Part shown: one piece after another, positions 1-9,700 of the stretch
Position numbering within the stretch: the stretch's first letter is position 1
Layout of the letters: each line of letters opens with the position of its first letter
NCBI RefSeq assembly: GCF_036858155.1
Contig: NZ_JAAEJX010000010.1
Location: 1 to 55,057, forward strand
DNA length: 55,057 nt
Source: Liberibacter brunswickensis
GTDB lineage: Bacteria > Pseudomonadota > Alphaproteobacteria > Rhizobiales > Rhizobiaceae
Direction: 5' to 3'
The notes under the pieces: model-generated
Told to the model about the DNA's origin: nothing
Databases searched by the model: none
The model's input: the letters and a program-made list of their open reading frames with translations, nothing else
Made by a program: the position numbers and the translations under genes

Positions 1-328
1 GTTTTTTCTTATATTTTATAATTTTATTATTTAAAAAATATAAAATTAATGATAATTTTTAAGAAAATTATATATTGCTTGTAATTGAAATTGTTGGTTT
101 CTCTATCTTCAATCATTTATTAATTGTTTATTTTTGCATTATTTATAATAAAATAATGGTAACTAAGAATAATCCAAATTGTGTTATTTATAATATAAAT
201 ATCCCAATAGGTGTTTAAAAATTATTTAATTTGATAATTTTACAATAGATTTTTAAGGCAAGATAAAAAAAGTATTTTTTTTTAATTTATCTCTAATTAA
301 TTATATAATATAAAATTTTTTATATATT
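1..328. other. AT-rich non-coding left edge
   Basis: I see no credible gene here. The stretch is extremely AT-rich with many short homopolymer runs and stops in all frames. No tRNA, terminator with a GC-rich stem, or repeat array is visible. A gene could end just outside the left edge, but nothing in these bases shows it. Confidence 0.6.
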
Positions 329-694
329 TTATTTTATTAGTATTATTAAGTTAATTAAAATGATTATTATCATAGAACTAATCAAAATAAATTGAGTTTT
401 ATGTATTCTTTTTTTTATTTCTTCTATCTTATTATTATTATGTTCGATACTATCTTCAATTAAATCTCTTAACATTTGTATTGATGAAAATGCCCTTATA
501 TTTCCATTTTTTAATAAAGTATAAACAGAGCTTGCTTCATGTAATTCGCTATAGATATCAGCACGAAATTCTCGTATATCGATTTTTATATCCCTTAAAT
601 CATTTTTTATATAAAGAAAGTCACTTTCCAAAGGAATTGTTTTTTTGACAGAGCGTTTATTCTTATTTGTTTTTGAATCTTCAGGAGAATCCAT
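329..694 (-). CDS. Small coiled-coil, tail-anchored membrane protein (hypothetical)
   Basis: I do not recognise the family. The protein has about 121 residues if it starts at the ATG at 694; the frame stays open to 745, but the extra 17 residues look untranslated. The N-terminus is polar and lysine-rich (MDSPEDSKTNKNKR). The middle (about residues 25-95) is charged and helical with heptad-like spacing of I/L. The last 20 or so residues (FILISSMIIIILINLIILI then K) form one strong hydrophobic segment at the very C-terminus. This resembles the general layout of DUF1640/Bdr-like coiled-coil proteins with a C-terminal anchor, but I cannot confirm membership. It is transcribed away from the large helicase gene, with about 560 bp between them. 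The ribosome binding site before 694 is weak (GGGAAAA). That it is real rests on its length in very AT-rich DNA and its ordered architecture. Confidence 0.55.
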   Translation of the reverse strand: MDSPEDSKTNKNKRSVKKTIPLESDFLYIKNDLRDIKIDIREFRADIYSELHEASSVYTLLKNGNIRAFSSIQMLRDLIEDSIEHNNNKIEEIKKRIHKTQFILISSMIIIILINLIILIK

Positions 695-1252
695 TTTATT
701 TTCCCAATTATACTTTATTTTTATCTCATAAAAATTATAGCACAAAAGAAAAATAAGGAATACGTTTGTTATATAAATAAAATTTAATTATTGCTTTATT
801 TATAAATTATTTTTTTCTCAATAACTAATTTTATTTAATATTTATTCGTATTTAATTTTATTGAAAAGATTTTAATAAATATTATTGACATAAAAATTAT
901 TTTTATACTTATAGAATTAATTAATAAAATAAAAAATTGTTATTTTTCATAATTTACTTACTAATATAGTTATAAGTTATAAAAAATTGAATCTATTAAC
1001 CTTAATAAGTTTATTTTTATTAAAATATAGAATGTACAATACTATTTGGATCTTAGTAGAAAGATATCTAAAAAAATGTATTGCTACATGAAAATGATTT
1101 CTTTGCGGTTTAATTTGTTAATTAGATATAGGTATGTTAGCAAATCATTTATGAGGAAAATTAATTAATCAAGTAATGTAAAGGGCCTATTTTTTTATTC
1201 CTATGTATTTGAATGTGCTTGTAATGAATACACATAGGCAGGAAATTTTTTG
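695..1252. other. Intergenic region between divergent genes
   Basis: About 560 bp of AT-rich DNA separates the small coiled-coil gene from the helicase gene, so it should hold promoters for both directions. I see no gene or RNA. The one clear structure is a hairpin at 1200-1238, next to the helicase ribosome binding site. Confidence 0.5.
1200..1238 (+). promoter_or_regulatory. Hairpin touching the helicase ribosome binding site
   Basis: CCTATGT at 1200-1206 is perfectly complementary to ACATAGG at 1232-1238. After a 2-nt bulge, ATTT can pair with GAAT for four more pairs (one a G-U wobble). The 3' arm ends at an AGG immediately before the AGGA (1240-1243) that precedes the ATG at 1253. Folding in the mRNA would place the start region beside a helix and could modulate translation. 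This is a sequence observation only; the pairing is modest and the loop is about 17-18 nt. Confidence 0.3.
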
Positions 1253-4200
1253 ATGGATAATTATAAAAGAAAACATGTACGTCAATGTCTTGATGATATG
1301 CGTCGTAAACTTTTCGATCGTAGTATGAATAATAAACTACTGAATTTTAGCATAGATCAACAATCTGTACTACGTATTTTTAACACATCTCCTAATCAGT
1401 TATATCAGCAAATTTTTAGAGAAGAAGTAATGCAATTCATGCCACTTCCTATGCCAACTAAAAAACAAGCTAAAGCACATGGTTTTTTAGATACTAATAA
1501 GTATCATTCTATAGATGAAGATGTTTGGATTGAAAAGTTAGGATTTAGCATTAATTATGATTTGCCTGTAGAATATAGTTTTAATGATGAAGAACAAAAT
1601 TACATTATTCTTAAACAAGTAAGAGATTTAATAGCTGATAATATAAAGAACTCTAATGGTGCCATAGATATAAGCATGATAGAGAGTAAAACAGAGATTA
1701 GCTTACAGAAATTGAATTCTATCATAAGGAACTATGGTTATTTAGACATAGAAGACTTAGAACGCGCAATTAAAGATAATAAGCCTTTAAAAGCACCTTT
1801 TTTTCAGAATATTTTGAAAGACAATCAAATACAAACAGCTTATTTTCAAGATAAATTAGAAAACGTATTACGATTAATAAGCGAAAAATCACAGAGTTCT
1901 ATAAAAGAAACTGGTACTTCTATACTGTATGTCGTTTTAGGTTTTCTTGAATGGTATGAAATAGATGATTATGATAATCCGCGATTAGCACCTCTTTTTA
2001 CGATTCCTGTTGTATTAGAAAAGAGAAATTCTACTTCGCAACCATGTCTTACTCAATATCAATTGCGTTATACGTGCGAAGAAATTCTTCTTAATTTTTC
2101 ACTGAAAGAAAAACTGCAAAGTGATTTTGGCATTATATTGCCGCCAATTGAAGAGGGTATGTGGCCAGAAGATTATTTTTTGCAAATTCAAAAAATTATA
2201 GAAGAAAGCAAATCACATTGGTCGGTACGTCGTTATGGTGTATTAGGATTATTAAACTTTAGTAAAATGTTGATGTGTCTTGATCTTGATCCTATACGTT
2301 GGCCAGAAGGAGAAGATAATATTCTAAATCATGATATTATACAGCGTCTTTTCGTTGCACAATCACTTGATCATGATAAAGAAAGTGAATCTTCTAATCA
2401 GAATATGGAATATAAAATTGATGAGATAGCTGATATTCATCATCGTTTTCCTTTGATTGATAATTCTGATAGTTCTCAGCATAGTGCTTTGATTGATGTG
2501 ATAAATGGTAAAAATTTAGTCATAGAAGGACCTCCAGGAACAGGAAAATCACAAACTATTACTAATATTATTGCTACGGCAATGTTACATGGTAAAAAAG
2601 TATTATTTTGTGCTCAAAAAATGGCTGCTATTGAAGTGGTTAAAAGACGTTTAGAAAAGACTGGTTTAGGAGATTTCTGTTTAGAATTACATAGTCATAA
2701 GGCACATAAACGTGCTGTTCTTGATGATCTTCGTAAATGTATTGATAATAGAGGAAATAAAAAGGTACTTTCCAAAGAAATTGATGTTGAAGTTACACGC
2801 TATGAAGAATTAAAAGATCAATTAAATAAATATGCTCAAGAAATTAATCAAATTTGGAAAAATACTGAGTTAAGTATTCATCAAATTTTGATGGGGGCTG
2901 TTAGATATCGTCATGGTTTGCCATTAGATCCTGCTCAATTGCATATAGAGGGATTGTCAGGAGAAAATGCAGACCGTTTGTTTCGTTCGCGTTTAGAAGA
3001 TCAAGTAAAGTCTTTTAAGGATGTTATTGTAGAATTTCATAAACAAGCGGGTGACAGTATGGAATTGATGAACCATCCTTGGTATGGTGTTAATAGTTCT
3101 GATGTTCATATACTTAATTATAATTATGCTCTTTCTTCTTTAAATAATTGGCAGTCTGCTCTTGTTGAATTTAAGAAATATCTTGAGATTTTTTTAAATA
3201 GATATGGTATTGAATGTAAAAGTAATCAGTTATTATGTTGGCAAGAAAAGTTAGTAAATTCAGTTGACAATTTACCTACTTTGCCTCGACTAACTTGTTT
3301 TAAGACATTTAAAAAATTAGAAGATTCTTCTGTAGAGTCTATTAATAAGTGGATTATAGATTTTAATCGCTTGCGAGATGATTTCAATCATATCAAAATT
3401 TATCTATTACCTAAAATAATAGATGATTTAAAAAGTTGCAAATGTATACTAGTTTTCCCTGATTTATGCGAAGAATTTGGTATTAGTCCAGATAGTTCTT
3501 TCAAAGATGTAAGTAATATTATCTCTTCGTTGCAGAAGATAATGGTATCGTGCGAAAAGTATTGGGAATGTTTTTCAGAATTGATGCAATGTTTGCCTTT
3601 AGCTTTTTCGCAGAAGATTGTTCCTAATCGCCAAGGTTTTAAAAATGCTGTTTTGCTTATGGAATTATCATCTGAGTTGCCGATATCGCTGTTGCGTTTG
3701 AGAGATGATTTTTTCAATGAAAGCAGTATAGATTCTGTATTAGAGGAGCTATTTGAAAGATTGGATTCTTTAAATAATCTTAATAAATCTATAGAAGATA
3801 TTTTTAATATAAAAAAACTTCCAGATTCAAAATTTTTACACAACCTTAATAAGGTACTTCACTCATCAGGATTATTTTCTTCTTTCAGTAAACAGTGGAA
3901 ACAGGCTAAAGCATCTCTTCTTAGTTTAGCAAAGAATCCTAGTATTTCGTGGAAAAAATTATATCACCAATTACCAAATGCTTATCAGTTCGTAATTGAA
4001 AAAGAAAAGCTTGAGAAAAGGAATTTTTACAATACGCTAGGAGAGCATTATCAAGGATTATCGACTGATATATTAGCATTAAAAAATATAAGAGCTTGGT
4101 ATCGCAAGGTTCATCAAATTCGTAAGGAAAATGTTGGTTTAGATAAAGATCTCATTAATCGCTTTTTAATGTTAGATAGCCAACTTTTTAAAAGAATTCA

Positions 4201-6568
4201 AAAACTTCATAGTGAAGAATTAAGTAAAAAAATAACCGAAGTTCTTCAGAATATTCAGGATCTTGAGAAACTTTTATCTAAACAAAAAGATTTAAATAAT
4301 ATTTCTTCTATTTTTGTTGGAGAAGGTAATATTTTTGATTCTTTGATTAAAAAATTATCTAATGCTTTTGATCATTGGAAAAATTGTTTTAAAGATAGTG
4401 ATATGCCTTTAAGAGAGGTTCAAGATTTGAGTATAAATCTTCATCAAATACAGCAGAGAAATTTTTCATTGGAAGAATCCTCATCAATTAAAGATTTTTT
4501 TGGAGAAGAAATTAAACCAATCGTTTTTGATGGAAATAGTAAGGAGAATAGTCAATTTTTATCTATTATCAATAGTACTTTGGAATTTAGAAACTCTATA
4601 AAAGAAAATGTTCTTTTAGATGAATTAATCCAAGGAATCAATCATATTGATGATCGATCTGCCTATAATGATTTTATAAAAGATTCTAAAAAATTGAGAA
4701 TGATTTGGCAGAAACAGATTAAAAAACAAGAATATTTTGTAGAAAATACGCAATTAGATATGGCACAATGGACAGCACGTTGTAATGGTGATCTTGATTC
4801 ATTGATTGCGCGTAATTTGGAGGCTATTAAGAAACCACGTTGGTTGAATGGATGGATTAATTTAATCCATATGGTCAAAGATATGCGGGACAATGGTTTA
4901 AAGGTAATTCAAGAATCTGTTTTTAATAATACTCTTAGTGTTAGTTATTTAGAATCTAGCTTACTAGCGGCTATATATAATCAGCTTTCTCGTGAGATTT
5001 TGACTGAAAAACAACATTTAATGCATTATTCTTCTGTTCAATTTTCTACAAAACAAGATAGATTTTATGAATATGACAAGCGATTACAGATTCTCCAAAG
5101 ACAGCGTATTGCTAGTGTAATTGGCAATCAGAAAATCCCTCAAGGGATTTCTGGAGGGCTTAAATCTGAGTACACTGAGCTATCTTTGATTCGCAGTGAA
5201 TTGGGGAAGAAATCTAGGAATATACCTATTAGACAGTTGATTTCTCGTGCTAAAAATTCCATGCTTCAGTTAAAGCCTTGTTTTATGATGAGTCCTATGT
5301 CCGTGGCTTATTATCTGGAACCTAAGGATATCAAGTTTGATCTTGTGATTATGGATGAATCCTCTCAAATTAAGCCAGAAGATGCTTTGGGGGTTATTGC
5401 TCGTGGAGAACAAATCGTTGTTGTAGGGGATCCAAAACAGTTGCCTCCTACTAGATTTTTTGATTATGAAGATGATCAAGAAGGTTATGATGAAGAAGTT
5501 GCGGCAGTTAGTCAGACAGAGAGTATTCTAGATGCATTGTTGCCTCTATTTTCTATGCGTCGTTTGCAGTGGCATTATAGATCACTTAATGAAAATCTTA
5601 TTGCTTGTTCAAATTACTATTTTTATGATAATAGCCTTGTTGTATTCCCTTCTCCGTGTATTAAAGTTGATGGATATGGGATTGGATTTACTCATGTAAA
5701 AAATGGTGTGACAGTTGATCAAGGTAATCCTGAAGAAGCTAGAATTATTGCGCTTGCTGTAAAAGATCATGCTCTAAAGAATCCTGGAGAGTCTTTGGGA
5801 GTTATAGCAATGAATGCTAAACAACGTTATCTTATTGAAAGCGCAATTAATAAATTATGTAGTAAAGATAGTGAAGTAGGCAATGCTATTAGTAAGTTGC
5901 GTATGCATGAAGATCCTTTCTTCGTCAAAAATTTAGAAAATGTTCAAGGAGATGAGAGGGATAGAATTTTTATATCATTTACCTATGGCCCAAATGAGCC
6001 AGGTGGGCGTATTTTCCAACGTTTTGGTCCTATTAATTCAGATGTTGGATGGAGGCGTCTTAATGTACTATTTACCCGTGCAAGAAAACGTATAGATGTT
6101 TTCAGTACGATGAGGTATTTAGATGTAAGGGTGGATGAAGATTCGAATCTTGGCGTTCGAGTAATGCGTGATTTTCTACATTTTGCTGAAACAGGATATA
6201 TGGAGCATTCTCTTAAAACAAAAAATAAAAATAAAGATAATGATAATGATTTTTCTGTATCTGTTATAAAAGAACTTGAAAAAGCTGGTTTTTCTTGTGA
6301 TTCTAAATTGGGAAATATGGGGTTTTCCATTGATGTAGCTGTATATGATCCAAATAATCCGGGATATTATTTGATGGGTATCGAATGTGATGGTGATGTA
6401 TATAATTCCGCAAAATCTGCACGCGATAGAGATTGTTTACGAAAAGAAGTTTTAGAGCGTATGGGATGGCGTACTAGACGTATTTGGTCGGTAGATTGGT
6501 TTAGTAATCCGGATGAGGCTATTGAACCTATCATTCGCGAACTACGTAATTTAGTACGAAAAAAATAA
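1253..6568 (+). CDS. Giant superfamily I helicase with C-terminal Vsr-like nuclease (DUF4011/COG1112 type)
   Basis: A protein of 1,771 residues. The N-terminal ~350 residues resemble DUF4011 (LFDRSMNNKLLNF, FLEWYE..., LAPLFTIPVVLEKR). Walker A GPPGTGKS is at 426-433 (Lys432). A region of about 900 residues, mostly helical and charged, separates it from Walker B DESS (D1368-E1369), followed by GDPKQLPPTR (D1393) and the Upf1-like motifs V (NVQGDERDRIF) and VI (RRLNVLFTRARKR, R1601). A Lys/Asn/Asp linker (about 1655-1668) leads to a C-terminal domain with SIDVAVYDP (D1694) and GIECDG (E1711, D1713), the pattern of the MTES_1575/Vsr-like PD-(D/E)XK endonucleases that cap this family. All motifs look intact, so ATPase and nuclease activity are expected. 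Related COG1112 helicases occur in antiphage defence systems; a role here in defence or DNA repair is inference. ATG 1253 is preferred over an in-frame TTG at 1250 because AGGA lies 9 bases upstream. The gene stands alone. Confidence 0.9.
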   Translation: MDNYKRKHVRQCLDDMRRKLFDRSMNNKLLNFSIDQQSVLRIFNTSPNQLYQQIFREEVMQFMPLPMPTKKQAKAHGFLDTNKYHSIDEDVWIEKLGFSINYDLPVEYSFNDEEQNYIILKQVRDLIADNIKNSNGAIDISMIESKTEISLQKLNSIIRNYGYLDIEDLERAIKDNKPLKAPFFQNILKDNQIQTAYFQDKLENVLRLISEKSQSSIKETGTSILYVVLGFLEWYEIDDYDNPRLAPLFTIPVVLEKRNSTSQPCLTQYQLRYTCEEILLNFSLKEKLQSDFGIILPPIEEGMWPEDYFLQIQKIIEESKSHWSVRRYGVLGLLNFSKMLMCLDLDPIRWPEGEDNILNHDIIQRLFVAQSLDHDKESESSNQNMEYKIDEIADIHHRFPLIDNSDSSQHSALIDVINGKNLVIEGPPGTGKSQTITNIIATAMLHGKKVLFCAQKMAAIEVVKRRLEKTGLGDFCLELHSHKAHKRAVLDDLRKCIDNRGNKKVLSKEIDVEVTRYEELKDQLNKYAQEINQIWKNTELSIHQILMGAVRYRHGLPLDPAQLHIEGLSGENADRLFRSRLEDQVKSFKDVIVEFHKQAGDSMELMNHPWYGVNSSDVHILNYNYALSSLNNWQSALVEFKKYLEIFLNRYGIECKSNQLLCWQEKLVNSVDNLPTLPRLTCFKTFKKLEDSSVESINKWIIDFNRLRDDFNHIKIYLLPKIIDDLKSCKCILVFPDLCEEFGISPDSSFKDVSNIISSLQKIMVSCEKYWECFSELMQCLPLAFSQKIVPNRQGFKNAVLLMELSSELPISLLRLRDDFFNESSIDSVLEELFERLDSLNNLNKSIEDIFNIKKLPDSKFLHNLNKVLHSSGLFSSFSKQWKQAKASLLSLAKNPSISWKKLYHQLPNAYQFVIEKEKLEKRNFYNTLGEHYQGLSTDILALKNIRAWYRKVHQIRKENVGLDKDLINRFLMLDSQLFKRIQKLHSEELSKKITEVLQNIQDLEKLLSKQKDLNNISSIFVGEGNIFDSLIKKLSNAFDHWKNCFKDSDMPLREVQDLSINLHQIQQRNFSLEESSSIKDFFGEEIKPIVFDGNSKENSQFLSIINSTLEFRNSIKENVLLDELIQGINHIDDRSAYNDFIKDSKKLRMIWQKQIKKQEYFVENTQLDMAQWTARCNGDLDSLIARNLEAIKKPRWLNGWINLIHMVKDMRDNGLKVIQESVFNNTLSVSYLESSLLAAIYNQLSREILTEKQHLMHYSSVQFSTKQDRFYEYDKRLQILQRQRIASVIGNQKIPQGISGGLKSEYTELSLIRSELGKKSRNIPIRQLISRAKNSMLQLKPCFMMSPMSVAYYLEPKDIKFDLVIMDESSQIKPEDALGVIARGEQIVVVGDPKQLPPTRFFDYEDDQEGYDEEVAAVSQTESILDALLPLFSMRRLQWHYRSLNENLIACSNYYFYDNSLVVFPSPCIKVDGYGIGFTHVKNGVTVDQGNPEEARIIALAVKDHALKNPGESLGVIAMNAKQRYLIESAINKLCSKDSEVGNAISKLRMHEDPFFVKNLENVQGDERDRIFISFTYGPNEPGGRIFQRFGPINSDVGWRRLNVLFTRARKRIDVFSTMRYLDVRVDEDSNLGVRVMRDFLHFAETGYMEHSLKTKNKNKDNDNDFSVSVIKELEKAGFSCDSKLGNMGFSIDVAVYDPNNPGYYLMGIECDGDVYNSAKSARDRDCLRKEVLERMGWRTRRIWSVDWFSNPDEAIEPIIRELRNLVRKK

Positions 6569-6619
6569 ATGCTTGCTTAGAGAATTAAAACATATCTTTA
6601 TAGTAATCTTAGTTATTTA

Positions 6620-6639
6620 TTAGTAATACTTATTACTAA
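6620..6639. repeat. Perfect AT-rich palindrome after the helicase gene
   Basis: TTAGTAATA (6620-6628) and TATTACTAA (6631-6639) are exact reverse complements with only CT between them. It lies about 50 bp after the helicase stop. It has no GC-rich stem and no U-tract, so it is not a typical intrinsic terminator. It could be a weak terminator, a protein-binding palindrome upstream of dnaE, or chance in AT-rich DNA. Confidence 0.35.
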
Positions 6640-6777
6640 ATATTGCTTGATATCATAGATGTATTTTCCCCTAAAAATAAATAGCAATGGATTTCATATG
6701 GAATCTTCGTGGATACTAATTTATGTATGTTATAAATCTTTTAATGCAGTATAATTTTAGGATTTCTTTTTAAAGAG

Positions 6778-9700
6778 ATGGTTTTTATTAGTGAACATTC
6801 ACAAAAAAAGGAATTTACTTCGTCGAAAAATATAGAAAAATCACCTGGTTTCATACATTTACAAGTACATTCATCTTATTCATTGTTAGAAGGAGCTATT
6901 TCTTTAAATAATATTTTAGATAAAACTTTCAATGATCAACAACCTGCCATTGCTATAACTGATACGAACAATCTTTTTGGTGCATTAGAGTTTTCTCAAA
7001 AAGCTTGTTCAGCTGGTATTCAGCCTATTATAGGCTGTCAACTAGATATTGATATGCAAGATATCTTAACAATGCACAATCAAGACCGGTTATTTTTTCC
7101 AAATGTTCCTTCAATTATACTTCTAGCATCCACTGATGAGGGATATAAAAAATTAATTGAGCTTGTAAGTCGTATGTATCTCAAAGATCAAGGTAAGGAA
7201 TCTGTCCGTATTTGTTTATCTTGGTTGCAAGAAATAGGTACAGAAGGCTTGATTATGTTGACAGGTGGTAGTTCTGGTCCGATAGATAGAGCCTTTTTAT
7301 TAAACAATCCTCAAATAGCAGAAGAACGAATCCTTACCTTTAAGAATCTTTTTGGTAATCGTCTATATGTTAGCTTAAATCGTCACAAGGGTTATGATCG
7401 CTATCGTGAAAGTCAAGTGATTCAGTTGGCTTATAATCATGAACTACCATTAGTAGCAACTAATAATTGTCTTTTTCTATCTGAAGAAGATTACGAAGCA
7501 CATGATGTCTTGATGGCAATTGCTCATTCAACTTTTATATCTCAAGACGATCGTCCGCAAGTTACTTCTGATCACTACTTGAAAAGTCGTTCTGAGATGA
7601 TTTCTATGTTTTCTGATTTGCCAGAAGCGCTTGAAAATACAATAGAAATTGCTCGTAGATGTTCTTTTATACTTCAATTACATAAGCCAATTTTACCACG
7701 TTTTATTGAACAAGAATGTGATAATATTGAATTAGTAGAAGAAAGTGAATTACGCAATAAGGCGATGAAAGGTTTAGAAATTCGTCTTTCTCAAGGTATA
7801 GCAAAGGGATATAATGTGCAAGATTATAGACAACGTCTTGATTATGAGTTGGATATTATTGCACGTATGAGATTTTCAGGATATTTCTTGATTGTGGCTG
7901 ATTTTATACAATGGGCTAAAAAACATAACATTCCAGTAGGTCCTGGACGAGGTTCAGGAGCAGGATCTGTTGTTGCTTATGCTTTGACAATTACTGACAT
8001 TGATCCTTTACGTTTTTCTCTTCTTTTTGAGAGATTTTTAAATCCAGATCGTATGTCTATGCCTGATTTTGATATTGATTTTTGTCAAGATCGACGTGAT
8101 GAAGTTATTCGATATGTGCAAGATAAATATGGACATGAACGAGTAGCTCAGATTATTACTTTTGGATCTTTACAAGCTAGAGCGGCATTGCGTGATGTAG
8201 GTCGTGCTTTGCAAATTCCGTATTCTAAAGTTAATCGTATTTGTAAGTTAATACCAAATAATCCAGCACATCCTGTTTCCCTTAAGCAAGCTGTAGAGGA
8301 GGATTCTCGTTTGCGAGAAGAAATTTCAGAGGATGATTTGGTAAAGCATCTTATTGAAATTTCTCTAAAATTAGAAGGATTATATCGACACACTTCAACT
8401 CATGCAGCGGGTATTGTGATAGGAGATCGTCCATTATCAAAATTAATACCCATGTATCGTGATGTAAGATCTAATCTCCCAGTAACACAATTCAATATGA
8501 AATGGGTTGAAAAAGCAGGTTTAGTTAAGTTTGATTTTCTAGGTCTTAAGACTTTGACGTTATTGCAAAAATGCATTGATTTATTATTTAAAAGGGGAAT
8601 AAAAATTGATTTTTCACTGATTCCTTTTGATGATTGTAAAACATATAATCTTTTAACTGAAAAAGGTACATTGGGAATATTCCAGTTGGAAAGTTCTGGA
8701 ATGCGTCAAGCGTTGGAAGGTATGCAACCAGATTGTATTGAAGATATAATCGCTCTTGTCTCATTGTATCGTCCAGGCCCAATTGATAATATTGAAGTTT
8801 ATAATAATCGAAAAAACAAGAAAGTAGTAATAGATTCTATTCATCCATTAATCGATCCAATTCTAAAAGAAACGCAGGGAGTTATTATTTATCAAGAACA
8901 AGTTATGCAAATAGCTCAAATACTTTCTGGATATTCTCTCAGTGAAGCAGATGTTTTACGACGTGCAATGGGGAAAAAAATAAAAACAGAAATGGATCAA
9001 CAAAAAGAGCGTTTCATTTCTGGAGCAAGAAAAAATAATATAAGCGAAAAAGATGCTACTCGTATTTTTGAAGACTTAGCAAAATTTGCAGATTATGGAT
9101 TTAATAAGTCTCATGCAGCTGCCTATGCGGTTATTTCTTACCGAACTGCATGGATAAAAGCACATTATCCTGTTGAATTTTTAGCTGTTTCTATGACTAT
9201 AGAAATGGATAATGTAGAAAAAATTAAAAAATTTTGTAAGGATGCACATCAGTTTAATATTAAAATTATTCCTCCATCTGTTAGAACTTCGTGTGTAAAT
9301 TTTGAAGTAGGTGTAAATTGTATTTACTATTCTTTGGGGGCTATAAAAGGCGTTGGAACAATAACAGCACGTCATATAATGAAAGCACGTGAAGATAAAC
9401 AATTCGATAGTTTAGAAGATTTTTGTTCAAGAATTGATTCAAAACAATTAAATCGTCGAGTATTAGAGAGTTTAATATTTGCAGGAGCTTTGGATTGTTT
9501 TGGATATAATCGTAAGCAATTGTTGCAATCTATTGATAATATTCAAAAGTATTCTCAGTGGATTGAAAAAAATCGTATGAATGAACAAGAAAATATTTTT
9601 TCTGATGGAAAGCACAAGTTTCACGACAAAATAACTTTGGAAGAATTCTCGGTTGAAAATTCTTCTGAAAGATTTGAAAATGAACTAAGGGTATTAGGTT

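Noticed and set aside
3400..3843. Minus-strand frame of 147 codons inside the helicase gene
   Set aside because: It lies opposite the helical insertion of the helicase and has no start signal or recognisable family.
5983..6330. Minus-strand frame of 115 codons inside the helicase gene
   Set aside because: It is antisense to conserved helicase motifs and arises from absence of certain codons in the real gene.
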